Source of the DNA: Desulfoplanes sp.
Lineage (GTDB): Bacteria; Desulfobacterota; Desulfovibrionia; Desulfovibrionales; Desulfomicrobiaceae
Assembly: GCA_028708105.1 (NCBI GenBank)
Contig: JAQVZR010000124.1
Location: 1-6,076 of the forward strand
DNA: 6,076 nucleotides
Reading direction: 5' to 3'
The notes under the pieces are model-generated. The model searched no databases, was not told the origin of the DNA, and saw only the letters and a list, made by a program, of their open reading frames with translations. Shown piece by piece: positions 1-6,076 of this stretch; position 1 is the stretch's first letter; the number at the start of each line of letters is the position of its first letter. The translations under genes were made by a program, and so were the position numbers.

Positions 1-533
1 GTCTCCTGATCCAGGTTGCCCGTGGGTTCATCGGCCAGAATGACCCGCGGGTGCCCCACAAACGCCCGAGCCAGGGCCACCCGCTGCTGTTCACCTCCTG
101 AAAGCTGGGCCGGATAATGTCCCGAACGGTCAACGATCCCCACGGCATCCAGGGCTTCCCGTGCCCGTTCCATGGCCTTGGGAACCCGGGCAAATTCCAG
201 CGGCAGCGCCGTATTTTCCAAAGCGGTCATGGAAGGAATCAGATGAAAAGACTGGAAGACAATGCCCATGGTTTCACGCCTGAAGCGGGCCAGATCATCC
301 TCACTCATGGTATTTAAGAGAGTTCCTCCAATCCGGACCTCACCACTGCTTGGACGCTCCAGTCCGGCCATGATCATAAGGGTTGTAGTCTTACCTGAGC
401 CCGATGGCCCTACAAGAGCTAGGGTTTCCTGCTGGTGAACAAACAGATCAACTCCCTTGAGGATATTGACCTCACCGCTTCCGCCGGTTAACGTAAGAAA
501 AACGTTTTTAAGTTCGATAACAGGTGGCTGCAT
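1..533 (-). CDS. ybbA: YbbA-like ABC transporter ATP-binding protein (3' end outside window)
   Basis: This is the cytoplasmic ATPase of a LolD/MacB-class ABC system; it should pair with a YbbP-type permease encoded past the left edge. Reading from the ATG at 533, 177 codons are present and the frame is open to base 1. Visible motifs are Walker A GPSGSGKT (residues 42-49), the Q-loop in VFQSFHL (92-98), the signature LSGGEQQR (144-151), Walker B VILADEP (164-170) and the D-loop NLD (173-175). The H-loop and C-terminus are missing because of the window edge. The ATG at 533 is chosen because AAGGA (545-541) lies 7 nt upstream and the next Met is residue 53, already past Walker [16 protein letters not shown] and the head-to-head position next to tesA both match E. 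coli ybbA. LolD is the main alternative, but its usual partners lolC/E are not visible. The family is certain; the YbbA assignment is likely. Confidence 0.88.
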   Translation of the reverse strand, partial: MQPPVIELKNVFLTLTGGSGEVNILKGVDLFVHQQETLALVGPSGSGKTTTLMIMAGLERPSSGEVRIGGTLLNTMSEDDLARFRRETMGIVFQSFHLIPSMTALENTALPLEFARVPKAMERAREALDAVGIVDRSGHYPAQLSGGEQQRVALARAFVGHPRVILADEPTGNLDQE

Positions 534-545
534 GTCCAGATCCTT
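522..545. promoter_or_regulatory. Interlocked divergent translation starts of ybbA and tesA
   Basis: The tetranucleotide CATG at 531-534 contains both start codons: ATG of tesA on plus (532-534) and ATG of ybbA on minus (533-531). Each ribosome binding site lies inside the other gene. The tesA site AGGTGG (522-527) falls in ybbA codons 3-4, and the ybbA site AAGGA (545-541 on minus) falls in tesA codons 4-5. Both sites have normal spacing, which supports these starts. Any transcript of one gene must therefore begin within the other, so the 5' ends of the two mRNAs should be complementary. Confidence 0.75.
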
Positions 546-1200
546 GGTTTTTTTGTGTATGACCGTACTGCCGGCCTTTCTTTATACGACAACTCTGTGT
601 AAAGGGGCAACCCTCGGGGCAGGACTGACCCACCAATCCCAGGCGCCCTCCCTGCATATTCTGGCCTTTGGAGACAGTCTGACAGCCGGCTATGGATTGC
701 CCAGAGGACAATCTTTTGCCGCCAAGCTGGAGCAGCACCTTCTGGCCGCAGGGCACAATGTCCGGGTTACCAATGCGGGTATTTCCGGAGATACCACGGC
801 AGGAGGAAGCTCGAGGCTGGCCTGGTCACTCGAGGACACAGCAGATCTGGTCATCCTGGAACTCGGTGCCAACGATGCTCTGCGCGGTATTGCCCCGGAC
901 ATTGTACGGAAAAATCTGCAAAAAATGATCAACCAATGCCTGGACGCCGGCAGTGCAGTCCTCCTTTGCGGGATAACCGCCCCCATAAATTTCGGACCCG
1001 CCTACAAAAAGCAGTTTGATCGTATCTTTCCGGAGCTGGCCCAAAAAAGCAATATTCCCCTGTACCCTTTTTTTCTCCAGGGAATTCTGGATAACCCGGA
1101 ACTGACTCTTGATGACGGCCTGCATCCCAATAATCAGGGAGTCGAAACCATCGTCACAAACATTCTGCCCATGGTGAAACGTATCCTACAATTACACTGA
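532..1200 (+). CDS. tesA: TesA-like GDSL arylesterase / acyl-CoA thioesterase I / lysophospholipase
   Basis: This is an SGNH-fold hydrolase that cleaves acyl esters and thioesters, expected in the periplasm. The product is 222 residues. Residues 1-26 form a signal peptide (MSR, then a hydrophobic core up to about residue 22). The mature domain begins near residue 40. Block I is FGDSLTAGYGL with nucleophile Ser49; block II has Gly83 in NAGISGDT; block III is GANDALRG with oxyanion Asn114; block V is DGLHP with Asp195 and His198. All four SGNH residues are therefore present. The ATG at 532 is preferred over an in-frame TTG at 457 because AGGTGG sits at 522-527 and because the 25-residue extension would precede a complete signal peptide. 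The next Met (559) has no good ribosome binding site. The gene diverges from ybbA and converges on secF. The fold and catalytic residues are certain; the substrate is inferred from TesA. Confidence 0.93.
   Translation: MSRSLVFLCMTVLPAFLYTTTLCKGATLGAGLTHQSQAPSLHILAFGDSLTAGYGLPRGQSFAAKLEQHLLAAGHNVRVTNAGISGDTTAGGSSRLAWSLEDTADLVILELGANDALRGIAPDIVRKNLQKMINQCLDAGSAVLLCGITAPINFGPAYKKQFDRIFPELAQKSNIPLYPFFLQGILDNPELTLDDGLHPNNQGVETIVTNILPMVKRILQLH
581..610 (-). promoter_or_regulatory. Candidate sigma70-type promoter for ybbA inside tesA
   Basis: On the minus strand a TTGCCC box (610-605) is followed, after 18 nt, by TATAAA (586-581). The -10 box matches the consensus at 5 of 6 positions and the -35 at 4 of 6. 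Transcription would start near 574, about 40 nt before the ybbA ATG. The site lies in the signal-peptide codons of tesA, as expected given that the genes share no intergenic region. This is pattern matching only. Confidence 0.35.
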
Positions 1201-1292
1201 TGCCCATGGATATTCTAGTGCAGAAACCGGGACACCAGGCAAAAAGGTTCGGTAGATACATACGCCCCCATGCAGTACCGAAATATAAAAAC

Positions 1293-1326
1293 AAAAAGGC
1301 GACCCCGTAAATGGAATCGCCTTTTT
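1293..1326. terminator. Bidirectional intrinsic terminator between tesA and secF
   Basis: A 10-bp perfect inverted repeat pairs 1293-1302 (AAAAAGGCGA) with 1317-1326 (TCGCCTTTTT) across a 14-nt loop. On plus the GC core is followed by TTTTT. On minus it is followed by TTTTTGTTTTTATA. The hairpin lies 92 nt after the tesA stop and 26 nt after the secF stop, so it can end transcription of both convergent genes. The rest of the 1201-1352 gap shows no gene. Confidence 0.85.
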
Positions 1327-1352
1327 GCATAGTGGTATGAAGAACTACGAAC

Positions 1353-2435
1353 TTAACTGGCTGGCACACCCGCAGGTTCATGATCACGAGCATTCTGATC
1401 CGGTTTGGAAAACCCGAGGAGAATAGGACTGGCCACATAGATGGAGGAATACGTACCCACAACAACGCCGATAAGCAGCGCAAAGGCAAAATCGTGAATA
1501 ACGCCACCGCCAAAGAAGTACAGGGCCAGGACCACAAGGAGCGTGGTTCCCGAAGTGAGCAGCGTACGGCTCAAGGTCTGGTTGATACTGGTATTGATCG
1601 TCTCACCCAGATCTTTGGACGTCTTGGCATGGATATTTTCCCGGATACGGTCAAAGACGATAATGGTGTCATTGAGAGAATATCCCAGGATGGTCAAAAG
1701 TGCGGCTACGATGGTCAGATCAAAATCCTTATCCAGCAAAGAAAAAATCCCCACTGTGATCATCAGATCATGGATAAGTGCCACCACAGCCCCCAGCGCA
1801 TAGGTCAGCTTGAGATACCAGCACAGGGCAATGGTGATAAAAAGCGCTCCGATAATAAGATATGTTGTGGGCATATTCAGAAGCTGGAGCACATAGATAC
1901 CCGCGGCCAGTCCTCCGGCCATGATTCCTGCGGTCATCCAGCGCTGTTCAAAACGCCCGGAGATATAAATGGCAATGAGCAAGACAGCATAAAACAGTGC
2001 CTCCAAAGCCTTAGAACGCAAATCCGCTCCGACTTTGGGTCCAACCATCTCCAGCCGCTGGATTTCAAAACCAGTTTTGTCAAACCCCTTGGCAAGGGCA
2101 TCTGTAACCTGAAGACGTATATCTTCAGCCTTGATGGTTCCCTGAGAGGTACGCAAAAGGAACTCATTGGCCCCCTTATCTCCAAAACGCTGCACGACAA
2201 GGCCGGGAAGGCTCAAAGGAGCCAGGGAACTCTTGATCTCCTGGACTTTGACATCTTCGTTGAATTTGACCTGCACGACAATACCACCCGCAAAATCAAT
2301 CCCGTATTTCGGTCCGCCCTTGACGACCAGCGAAGCCAGTCCGATAAAGATCAGTATCCCCGAAAGCATAAAAGCGATCTTTCTCAGTCCGATAATATCG
2401 TACTTCGTATTTGGTTTAATTATCTGAAATCCCAT
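1353..2435 (-). CDS. secF: Protein translocase subunit SecF
   Basis: SecF is an inner-membrane subunit that pairs with SecD to drive late steps of Sec export using the proton motive force. The product is 360 residues. TM1 is near residues 20-38, followed by the motif YGIDFAGG (44-51), a periplasmic domain (about 52-130), the VGPKVG motif (131-136), then a membrane domain with IHDL (221-224) and TILGYSLNDTIIVFDRIREN (248-267). Asp256 in the LND motif is the likely counterpart of the conserved SecF aspartate used in proton conduction. Two further hydrophobic segments follow, and GGGVIHDFAFALLIG is a typical ending. The ATG at 2435 is preferred over the in-frame TTG at 2441 because AGGAG (2447-2443) is 7 nt from the ATG but only 1 nt from the TTG. 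Only 12 nt separate it from the secD stop, so the two are translated from one message. An extra hydrophobic stretch of about 44 residues (167-210) is unusual for the family. Confidence 0.96.
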   Translation of the reverse strand: MGFQIIKPNTKYDIIGLRKIAFMLSGILIFIGLASLVVKGGPKYGIDFAGGIVVQVKFNEDVKVQEIKSSLAPLSLPGLVVQRFGDKGANEFLLRTSQGTIKAEDIRLQVTDALAKGFDKTGFEIQRLEMVGPKVGADLRSKALEALFYAVLLIAIYISGRFEQRWMTAGIMAGGLAAGIYVLQLLNMPTTYLIIGALFITIALCWYLKLTYALGAVVALIHDLMITVGIFSLLDKDFDLTIVAALLTILGYSLNDTIIVFDRIRENIHAKTSKDLGETINTSINQTLSRTLLTSGTTLLVVLALYFFGGGVIHDFAFALLIGVVVGTYSSIYVASPILLGFSKPDQNARDHEPAGVPAS

Positions 2436-2442
2436 ACCCAAT

Positions 2443-2447
2443 CTCCT
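2443..2447 (-). promoter_or_regulatory. Ribosome binding site of secF
   Basis: AGGAG follows directly on the secD TAG stop codon (2450-2448) and lies 7 nt before the ATG at 2435. It decides the start in favour of that ATG over the upstream TTG, and its position suggests translational coupling of secF to secD. Confidence 0.75.
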
Positions 2448-4049
2448 CTATATACTCAGTTTTGCACCGGGTTTACGTTTTTCAAGCCAGAAATCAAATA
2501 CGATTCTGGATACAAAGATGGCGGTAAACATGGATGCACAAATACCGAGTGTCAGGGTAACGGCAAAACCACGAATCGGACCAGTTCCAAACTGATACAG
2601 AATAAGAGCGGCAATGATGGTTGTCACGTTGGCATCGAGGATAGTCAGGGTAGCTCTGCCAAACCCTTCATCAATGGCAGCCTTGGACGACAATCCGCGG
2701 CGAAGCTCTTCGCGGATTCTTTCAAAAATAAGCACGTTGGCATCAACGGCCATACCAATGGTCAGAATGATACCTGCTATACCCGGGAGCGTCAGTGTTG
2801 CTCCGAAGACGGCCAGGCCAGCCAGGATGAGTAGGATGTTAAGCAATAACGCAACATCGGCCACGATCCCGGAAAAACGATAATAAATAACCATAAACAG
2901 AAGAACCAGAACGCCGCCAAACAGAGTGGAAAAGACACCCTTGTCAATGGATTCCTGTCCCAGAGAAGGCCCAACGCTCCGTTCTTCCAGGATGGTGACC
3001 GGAGCGGGCAACGAACCTGCGCGGAGCGTAATGGCCAGATCATGGGATTCTTCTGTGGTGAAATGGCCGGTGATACTGGCTCTTCCGCCGCTGATCTGCT
3101 CCTGGATGGTCGGCGCGGAAAAGACTTTGCCGTCCAGAACAATAGCCAGACGTTTTTTGACATTATTCCCTGTCACGCGCTCAAAAATCCGTGCTCCGCG
3201 ACTGCTGAACGTCAGGCTGACATAGGCCTGACCATAGGAATCAAACTGCGTCTTGGCATCGGTGATATACTCACCGGTCATCACAACATCATTATTCAGC
3301 ACAATGGGCTGCTTGGAATAAGAACCATCCGCCCGGCGTTTTTGGAGCTGATAAAGGGCGTCTCCGGAAGGGAGAATGCCTTTGACCGCTTTGGCAACAT
3401 CGGCGTCTTCATCAACAAGCATAAATTCTAGATGCGCGGTCTTCCCGATGATTTTGATAGCCCTCTGGGGATCATCCAGACCGGGAAGCTGGATCTGGAT
3501 ACGGTTATCCTGCTGCTTACGGATATCAGGTTCCGAAACACCAAACTGATCAATGCGATTACGAATAGTCTTAACGGCCTGATCAAGGGTCATTTTTTCA
3601 AGTTTGGCCCGGTGTTCCGGCGTTAGAGACATGGTGTAGATCACCTGGCCGTTCTCCTGGACCTGTTTCCCGGCAACCTTCAGCTGCCTGAAACGGGAAG
3701 ACAGAACATCTTCGAGGGCATTCTGCTGTTCCTTCTTGAGGAGCAGGAATGTCAGATCCCCGTCAGCAGTCACCTTGGGACGCATCACAAGGACATTTTC
3801 ATCCCGGGCTTCTGCACGAATATCCTGTCCCATCTGAGAAATGGAATTCATCACCGCCTTTTCCACATCCACACCCAAAGTTAGATGGATTCCGCCTTTA
3901 AGATCCAGGCCCAGATTGATCTCGCTGGAAGGCAGAATTTTCTTCAAACCAGAGGTCTGGAGGCGAGGAAAGGACGGGAGGACATAGGCAATGGCCACAA
4001 CCGCAACCACAAGAGTGAGCATAACCCGCCAGCGTAAGCTACCTTTCAT
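2448..4049 (-). CDS. secD: Protein translocase subunit SecD
   Basis: SecD is the larger RND-like partner of SecF; its periplasmic domain pulls on exported chains and its membrane domain couples this to proton flow. The product is 533 residues, shorter than E. coli SecD (about 615) but normal for many bacteria. TM1 is about residues 9-27. The D1 motif GLDLKGG is at 47-53. The large periplasmic region spans about 54-360 and includes IRNRIDQFGVSEPDI and IQLPGLDDP. ERSVGPSLG precedes five membrane segments, with the D6 motif TIGMAVDANVLIFERIREEL just before residue 454. Asp436 in AVDAN corresponds to the conserved proton-relay aspartate (Asp519 in E. coli). The ATG at 4049 has AAGGA (4062-4058) 8 nt upstream; the alternative TTG at 4055 would be too close. 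The gene follows yajC after 136 nt that contain a terminator-like hairpin and precedes secF by 12 nt. Confidence 0.97.
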   Translation of the reverse strand: MKGSLRWRVMLTLVVAVVAIAYVLPSFPRLQTSGLKKILPSSEINLGLDLKGGIHLTLGVDVEKAVMNSISQMGQDIRAEARDENVLVMRPKVTADGDLTFLLLKKEQQNALEDVLSSRFRQLKVAGKQVQENGQVIYTMSLTPEHRAKLEKMTLDQAVKTIRNRIDQFGVSEPDIRKQQDNRIQIQLPGLDDPQRAIKIIGKTAHLEFMLVDEDADVAKAVKGILPSGDALYQLQKRRADGSYSKQPIVLNNDVVMTGEYITDAKTQFDSYGQAYVSLTFSSRGARIFERVTGNNVKKRLAIVLDGKVFSAPTIQEQISGGRASITGHFTTEESHDLAITLRAGSLPAPVTILEERSVGPSLGQESIDKGVFSTLFGGVLVLLFMVIYYRFSGIVADVALLLNILLILAGLAVFGATLTLPGIAGIILTIGMAVDANVLIFERIREELRRGLSSKAAIDEGFGRATLTILDANVTTIIAALILYQFGTGPIRGFAVTLTLGICASMFTAIFVSRIVFDFWLEKRKPGAKLSI

Positions 4050-4057
4050 CTCCAAAT

Positions 4058-4062
4058 TCCTT
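4058..4062 (-). promoter_or_regulatory. Ribosome binding site of secD
   Basis: AAGGA lies 8 nt before the ATG at 4049 and only 2 nt before the alternative TTG at 4055. It therefore fixes the secD start at the ATG, giving a 533-residue product. Confidence 0.65.
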
Positions 4063-4131
4063 TTGTAAAAAATAAATCCGATATCGTCTTTGAACGCCGA
4101 AGAACACTATCTACGAAATTTCAAAGGTCGC

Positions 4132-4164
4132 AAAAACGCAGACCTCTCCAGGGAGAGGTCTGCG
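4132..4164 (-). terminator. Intrinsic terminator or attenuator between yajC and secD
   Basis: A perfect 13-bp inverted repeat pairs 4137-4149 with 4152-4164 (arms CGCAGACCTCTCC and GGAGAGGTCTGCG), effectively closing on a 4-nt loop. On the minus strand it is followed at once by TTTTT (4136-4132), the form of a Rho-independent terminator. There is no T tract on the plus side, so its direction is clear. It begins 21 nt after the yajC stop. Its place inside an otherwise co-directional yajC-secD-secF cluster suggests that it lowers or separates secDF transcription. The remaining 82 nt to secD show no convincing promoter. Confidence 0.8.
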
Positions 4165-4185
4165 TATCACCTGGCAAATAACGCG

Positions 4186-4554
4186 TTATTTTTTTTTGCC
4201 TTTTTCTTTTTTTGCATCTTTTTTCTGCACGTCTTCAATCACATCCAAACCGGAAATGAAAGAGCGCTTGACCCGGATTTTGGTATTCTCGTCGACATCA
4301 AGGGTGAGGACATCACCGTTGAGATCCACGATCTGACCACAGATACCGCCGCTGGTAACCACCTTGTCCCCTCTTTTGAGGTTGGCAAGAGTTTCATTGT
4401 GCTGCTTGGCTTTTTTCTGTTGAGGACGGATAAGCAGAAAATAAAAGATGGCAAACATAATAATCAAAGGTGCAAAGGCCGCAATGGGATTACCTCCCCC
4501 TGCTCCAGCACCACCGGCCTGTCCCATGGCAAATGCCACACTGTCAAAAAACAT
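4186..4554 (-). CDS. yajC: Preprotein translocase subunit YajC
   Basis: YajC is a small single-pass inner-membrane protein that associates with SecDF in the Sec holotranslocon. The product is 122 residues, close to the usual 85-120. A Gly/Ala-rich N-terminus (residues 11-22) leads into one membrane helix at about 26-42 (PLIIMFAIFYFLLI). The family motif IRPQQKKAK (42-50) follows, then the conserved cytoplasmic domain with LKRGDKVVTSGGICGQI (59-75). The tail is strongly Lys-rich (111-122), ending in three AAA codons before TAA. The start is well supported by AAGGAGG (4566-4560) 5 nt upstream. The gene lies 73 nt after the bepA-like gene and 136 nt before secD; yajC immediately upstream of secDF is the classical arrangement. 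Confidence 0.96.
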   Translation of the reverse strand: MFFDSVAFAMGQAGGAGAGGGNPIAAFAPLIIMFAIFYFLLIRPQQKKAKQHNETLANLKRGDKVVTSGGICGQIVDLNGDVLTLDVDENTKIRVKRSFISGLDVIEDVQKKDAKKEKGKKK

Positions 4555-4599
4555 CTAAGCCTCCTTGGCGACGAAATGACTTTAAAAAAGAAAATATTG

Positions 4600-4627
4600 A
4601 TTACTGGATGGTTCAAGTATCTGTCAA
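4600..4627 (-). promoter_or_regulatory. Candidate promoter for yajC(-secDF)
   Basis: On the minus strand a perfect TTGACA (4627-4622) begins directly after the TAG stop of the bepA-like gene. After 16 nt comes AGTAAT (4605-4600), which matches the -10 consensus at 4 of 6 positions but lacks the important A at position 2. The yajC ATG lies about 45 nt downstream. The -35 box is convincing and the -10 box is weak. No terminator separates the upstream gene from yajC, so readthrough is equally possible. Confidence 0.35.
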
Positions 4628-6063
4628 CTACCAGTACTGGGAACGTTCTTTAAAAATGGCCTCAAAATCTTTGATTTCCTGCTTCTGGGCATCCGTTACC
4701 GCAAGCTCCCGGGCTCGGGCAAGGCGTTTCATGAGTTTACCCTCCAGATTTTGATACAGACGCGCATAACACAGATGCAGATAGGCGTGGAACAGGTCTT
4801 CTTCCTGACCATACATCCGGCCTAGATAGAGATGCACTTCACCATCTTCGGGGAGACGTGCCAGTATTTTCTTCATCGTCCGGACGGCTTCGTCGGTCTG
4901 CCCCTGTTCAGCAAGAATCCGGGCGTAGAAAAAAAGTGCCATAAGATCCCGTGGATTTCGAAAAACCGCTTCCTGGAGATACGCAAGAGCCTGTTGCTGA
5001 TTATGGCCATATTCGAAATAAAACCTGCCGGCCTCCCGAAGCCAGAGGGGATCTCTTTGGGGCGAACATGCCAGGGCACGTTCAAAAGCCTGACCGGCCT
5101 CCTGGATACGATTAAGGCGGGAAAGCACAATGGCCTTGCCTAATTGATCAAGACAGGAAACCTGCGCAGACTCTTCATGCATATAATATCCCAGGGCAAC
5201 TTCAGGATCGCTGTATCTGGACCGAAGAATCATTTTCACCCTGGCAAATCGACCATCTTCCCGATGCTGCAGCTGTACTGCACGGGGAAGACGTTTTATC
5301 CGCTCGCTGATATAGCCGATCCTCTCTTCAATGCCAGGATGCGTCAGATAATAGGCGGGAATATCTCCACCGCCACCCATCCAGGTATTTCTCCGGATCT
5401 TTTCAAACGCATCAAGCATGCCTTCGGGGCTATACCCTGCACTGATGAGGCTGTTCAAACCAATGTTGTCGGCTTCCCGTTCGTGCTCACGGGAATAGCT
5501 GAGCATAGCAGACTTGGCTCCGGCCATGCTCCCGAGCATGACTCCTCCGGCGGCGTCACCTTTGCCCTGTGTGCCCAAAAAAACACCGGCCAGCATTCCC
5601 ACCAGGGCACAGCATTGAAAATCTGTGACTGTTCGATACTCTGGGCAATATGCCGTTGACTGACATGAGCCAGTTCATGGGCAATGACCCCGACCACCTC
5701 CGCCTCATTGTCCAGATTAAGGATCAGCCCGCTGAACACAAACACATAACCTGCGGCCGTGGCAAAGGCATTCATGGATGTGTCACGGACCACATTGATG
5801 GTAATCGGAAACAGCATGGGGGGCATGACTTTAACAACGGAAAGGGTCAGATCCCGAATATAATCAACGACCTCAGGGTCTTCTATCAAAGGGAAATGAG
5901 CCCGAAACATGACATTGAATTTTCTTCCGAGCTCAGCTTCATCTGAAATGGTAAATTCTCCGAAAAGAGCCGCGCAGGAAGCACTGACAGGAGCAAGAAC
6001 GGAAGAAGCAGTAATAAAAAAAATAAACAGCACCATGGCGCATCGAGATAACCACCGGCGCAC
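4628..6063 (-). pseudogene. bepA: BepA-like M48 zinc metallopeptidase with TPR tail, split by a frameshift
   Basis: BepA (YfgC) is a periplasmic chaperone-protease that helps assemble or degrade outer-membrane proteins such as LptD. The first frame, from GTG at 6063 (GAGG 9 nt upstream), encodes a signal peptide (residues 1-31, core VLFIFFITASSVLAPVSA), then AFATAAGYVFVFSGL and the zinc motif HELAH (129-133), and matches the family up to about residue 150. The match resumes in another frame from about 5605 with GMLAGVFLG, the third zinc ligand in EREAD (about residue 197), THP (about 242, probably the His of the active-site loop), and a TPR region from about residue 300 to the end. Adding one base near GTGCCC would give 478 residues, close to E. 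coli BepA (487). As sequenced, the first frame runs on out of family to 5455 and the TPR part has no signal peptide. This is either a real disruption or a one-base sequence error. The in-frame codons before 6063 are open to the window edge, so a more upstream start is possible. Confidence 0.85.
5598..5625 (-). other. Frameshift site in the bepA-like gene
   Basis: On the minus strand the family-like reading passes from the frame encoding QIFNAV to the frame encoding LVGMLAG within these bases. The shift equals one missing base, most simply in the CCC run at 5607-5605. The sequence has no X XXY YYZ slippery heptamer in the correct phase, so programmed frameshifting is not supported. Confidence 0.7.
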
Positions 6064-6076
6064 ATGACAACGCCTC

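Noticed and set aside
466..494. Possible tesA promoter: TTGACC (466-471), 17 nt, TAACGT (489-494)
   Set aside because: The -35 box is good, but the -10 box matches only 3 of 6 positions. It lies where a tesA promoter is needed, but it is too weak to list as a feature.
457..531. In-frame N-terminal extension of tesA from a TTG at 457
   Set aside because: It would add 25 residues before a complete signal peptide and run through ybbA coding sequence. The ATG at 532 has a good ribosome binding site.
1248..1282. 7-bp inverted repeat TTCGGTA/TACCGAA with a 21-nt loop downstream of tesA
   Set aside because: The stem is short, the loop is long and no T tract follows. The nearby 10-bp hairpin at 1293-1326 is a far better terminator.
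1380..2834. A 484-codon plus-strand open frame antisense to secF and the end of secD
   Set aside because: It lies opposite two clear, motif-complete genes. Its translation is low in hydrophobic order, rich in Gln, Asp, Lys and Gly, and has no recognisable domain. I see no ribosome binding site for it. It is most likely a by-product of codon usage on the other strand.
4177..4190. 14-bp perfect palindrome AATAACGCGTTATT at the yajC stop codon, next to a plus-strand T run
   Set aside because: It is short and AT-rich with no loop. The T run is explained by the Lys codons of yajC, and no plus-strand gene needs a terminator here.
5525..5540. 7-bp inverted repeat CATGCTC/GAGCATG within the bepA-like gene
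   Set aside because: It is explained by the coding of MLGSM and has no T tract or other sign of a regulatory site.
5598..5625. Programmed -1 ribosomal frameshift in the bepA-like gene
   Set aside because: No slippery heptamer is in the required phase and no obvious downstream stem is visible. BepA homologs are normally single-frame.
1..6076. Search for mobile elements, CRISPR repeats, RNA genes or a novel defence-type system
   Set aside because: Nearly every base lies in recognisable housekeeping genes or short gaps. No direct repeat arrays, transposase motifs, tRNA-like folds or unassigned open frames were found.

Overview
The window looks like an ordinary chromosomal housekeeping region of a Gram-negative bacterium. 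The YajC, SecD and SecF proteins and the SecF insertion described below read to me most like sulfate-reducing Deltaproteobacteria (Desulfovibrionales, Desulfobacterota). That placement rests on remembered protein resemblance, not on a search. An outer membrane is supported by a BepA-like periplasmic metallopeptidase with a TPR tail, and by a secreted TesA-type esterase next to a YbbA-type ABC ATPase.

Layout. Positions 1-533 (minus) hold the 5' three quarters of a ybbA-like ABC ATPase gene that runs off the left edge. Positions 532-1200 (plus) hold a complete tesA-like GDSL esterase/thioesterase. The two genes diverge from start codons that interlock in a single CATG at 531-534, so there is no intergenic space between them. 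Positions 1201-1352 are the convergent gap between tesA and secF, with one hairpin flanked by A and T tracts that can terminate transcription from both sides. Positions 1353-4554 (minus) hold secF, secD and yajC; transcription order is yajC, secD, secF. A strong terminator-like hairpin lies between yajC and secD. Positions 4628-6063 (minus), upstream of yajC in the same direction, hold a bepA-like M48 metallopeptidase gene that is split by a single-base frameshift near 5605.

How the genes fit together. YajC and SecDF are the accessory part of the Sec translocon, which uses the proton motive force to complete export of proteins. BepA-type proteases check exported outer-membrane proteins, so the minus-strand cluster is an export and envelope quality-control unit. 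TesA is itself an exported lipid-ester hydrolase. YbbA is the ATPase of a MacB/LolD-like ABC system whose membrane partner should lie beyond the left edge. I see no mobile element, CRISPR array, RNA gene or unknown defence-like system. The points worth a second look are the interlocked divergent starts, an apparent extra transmembrane hairpin in SecF, the internal terminator between yajC and secD, and the bepA frameshift.
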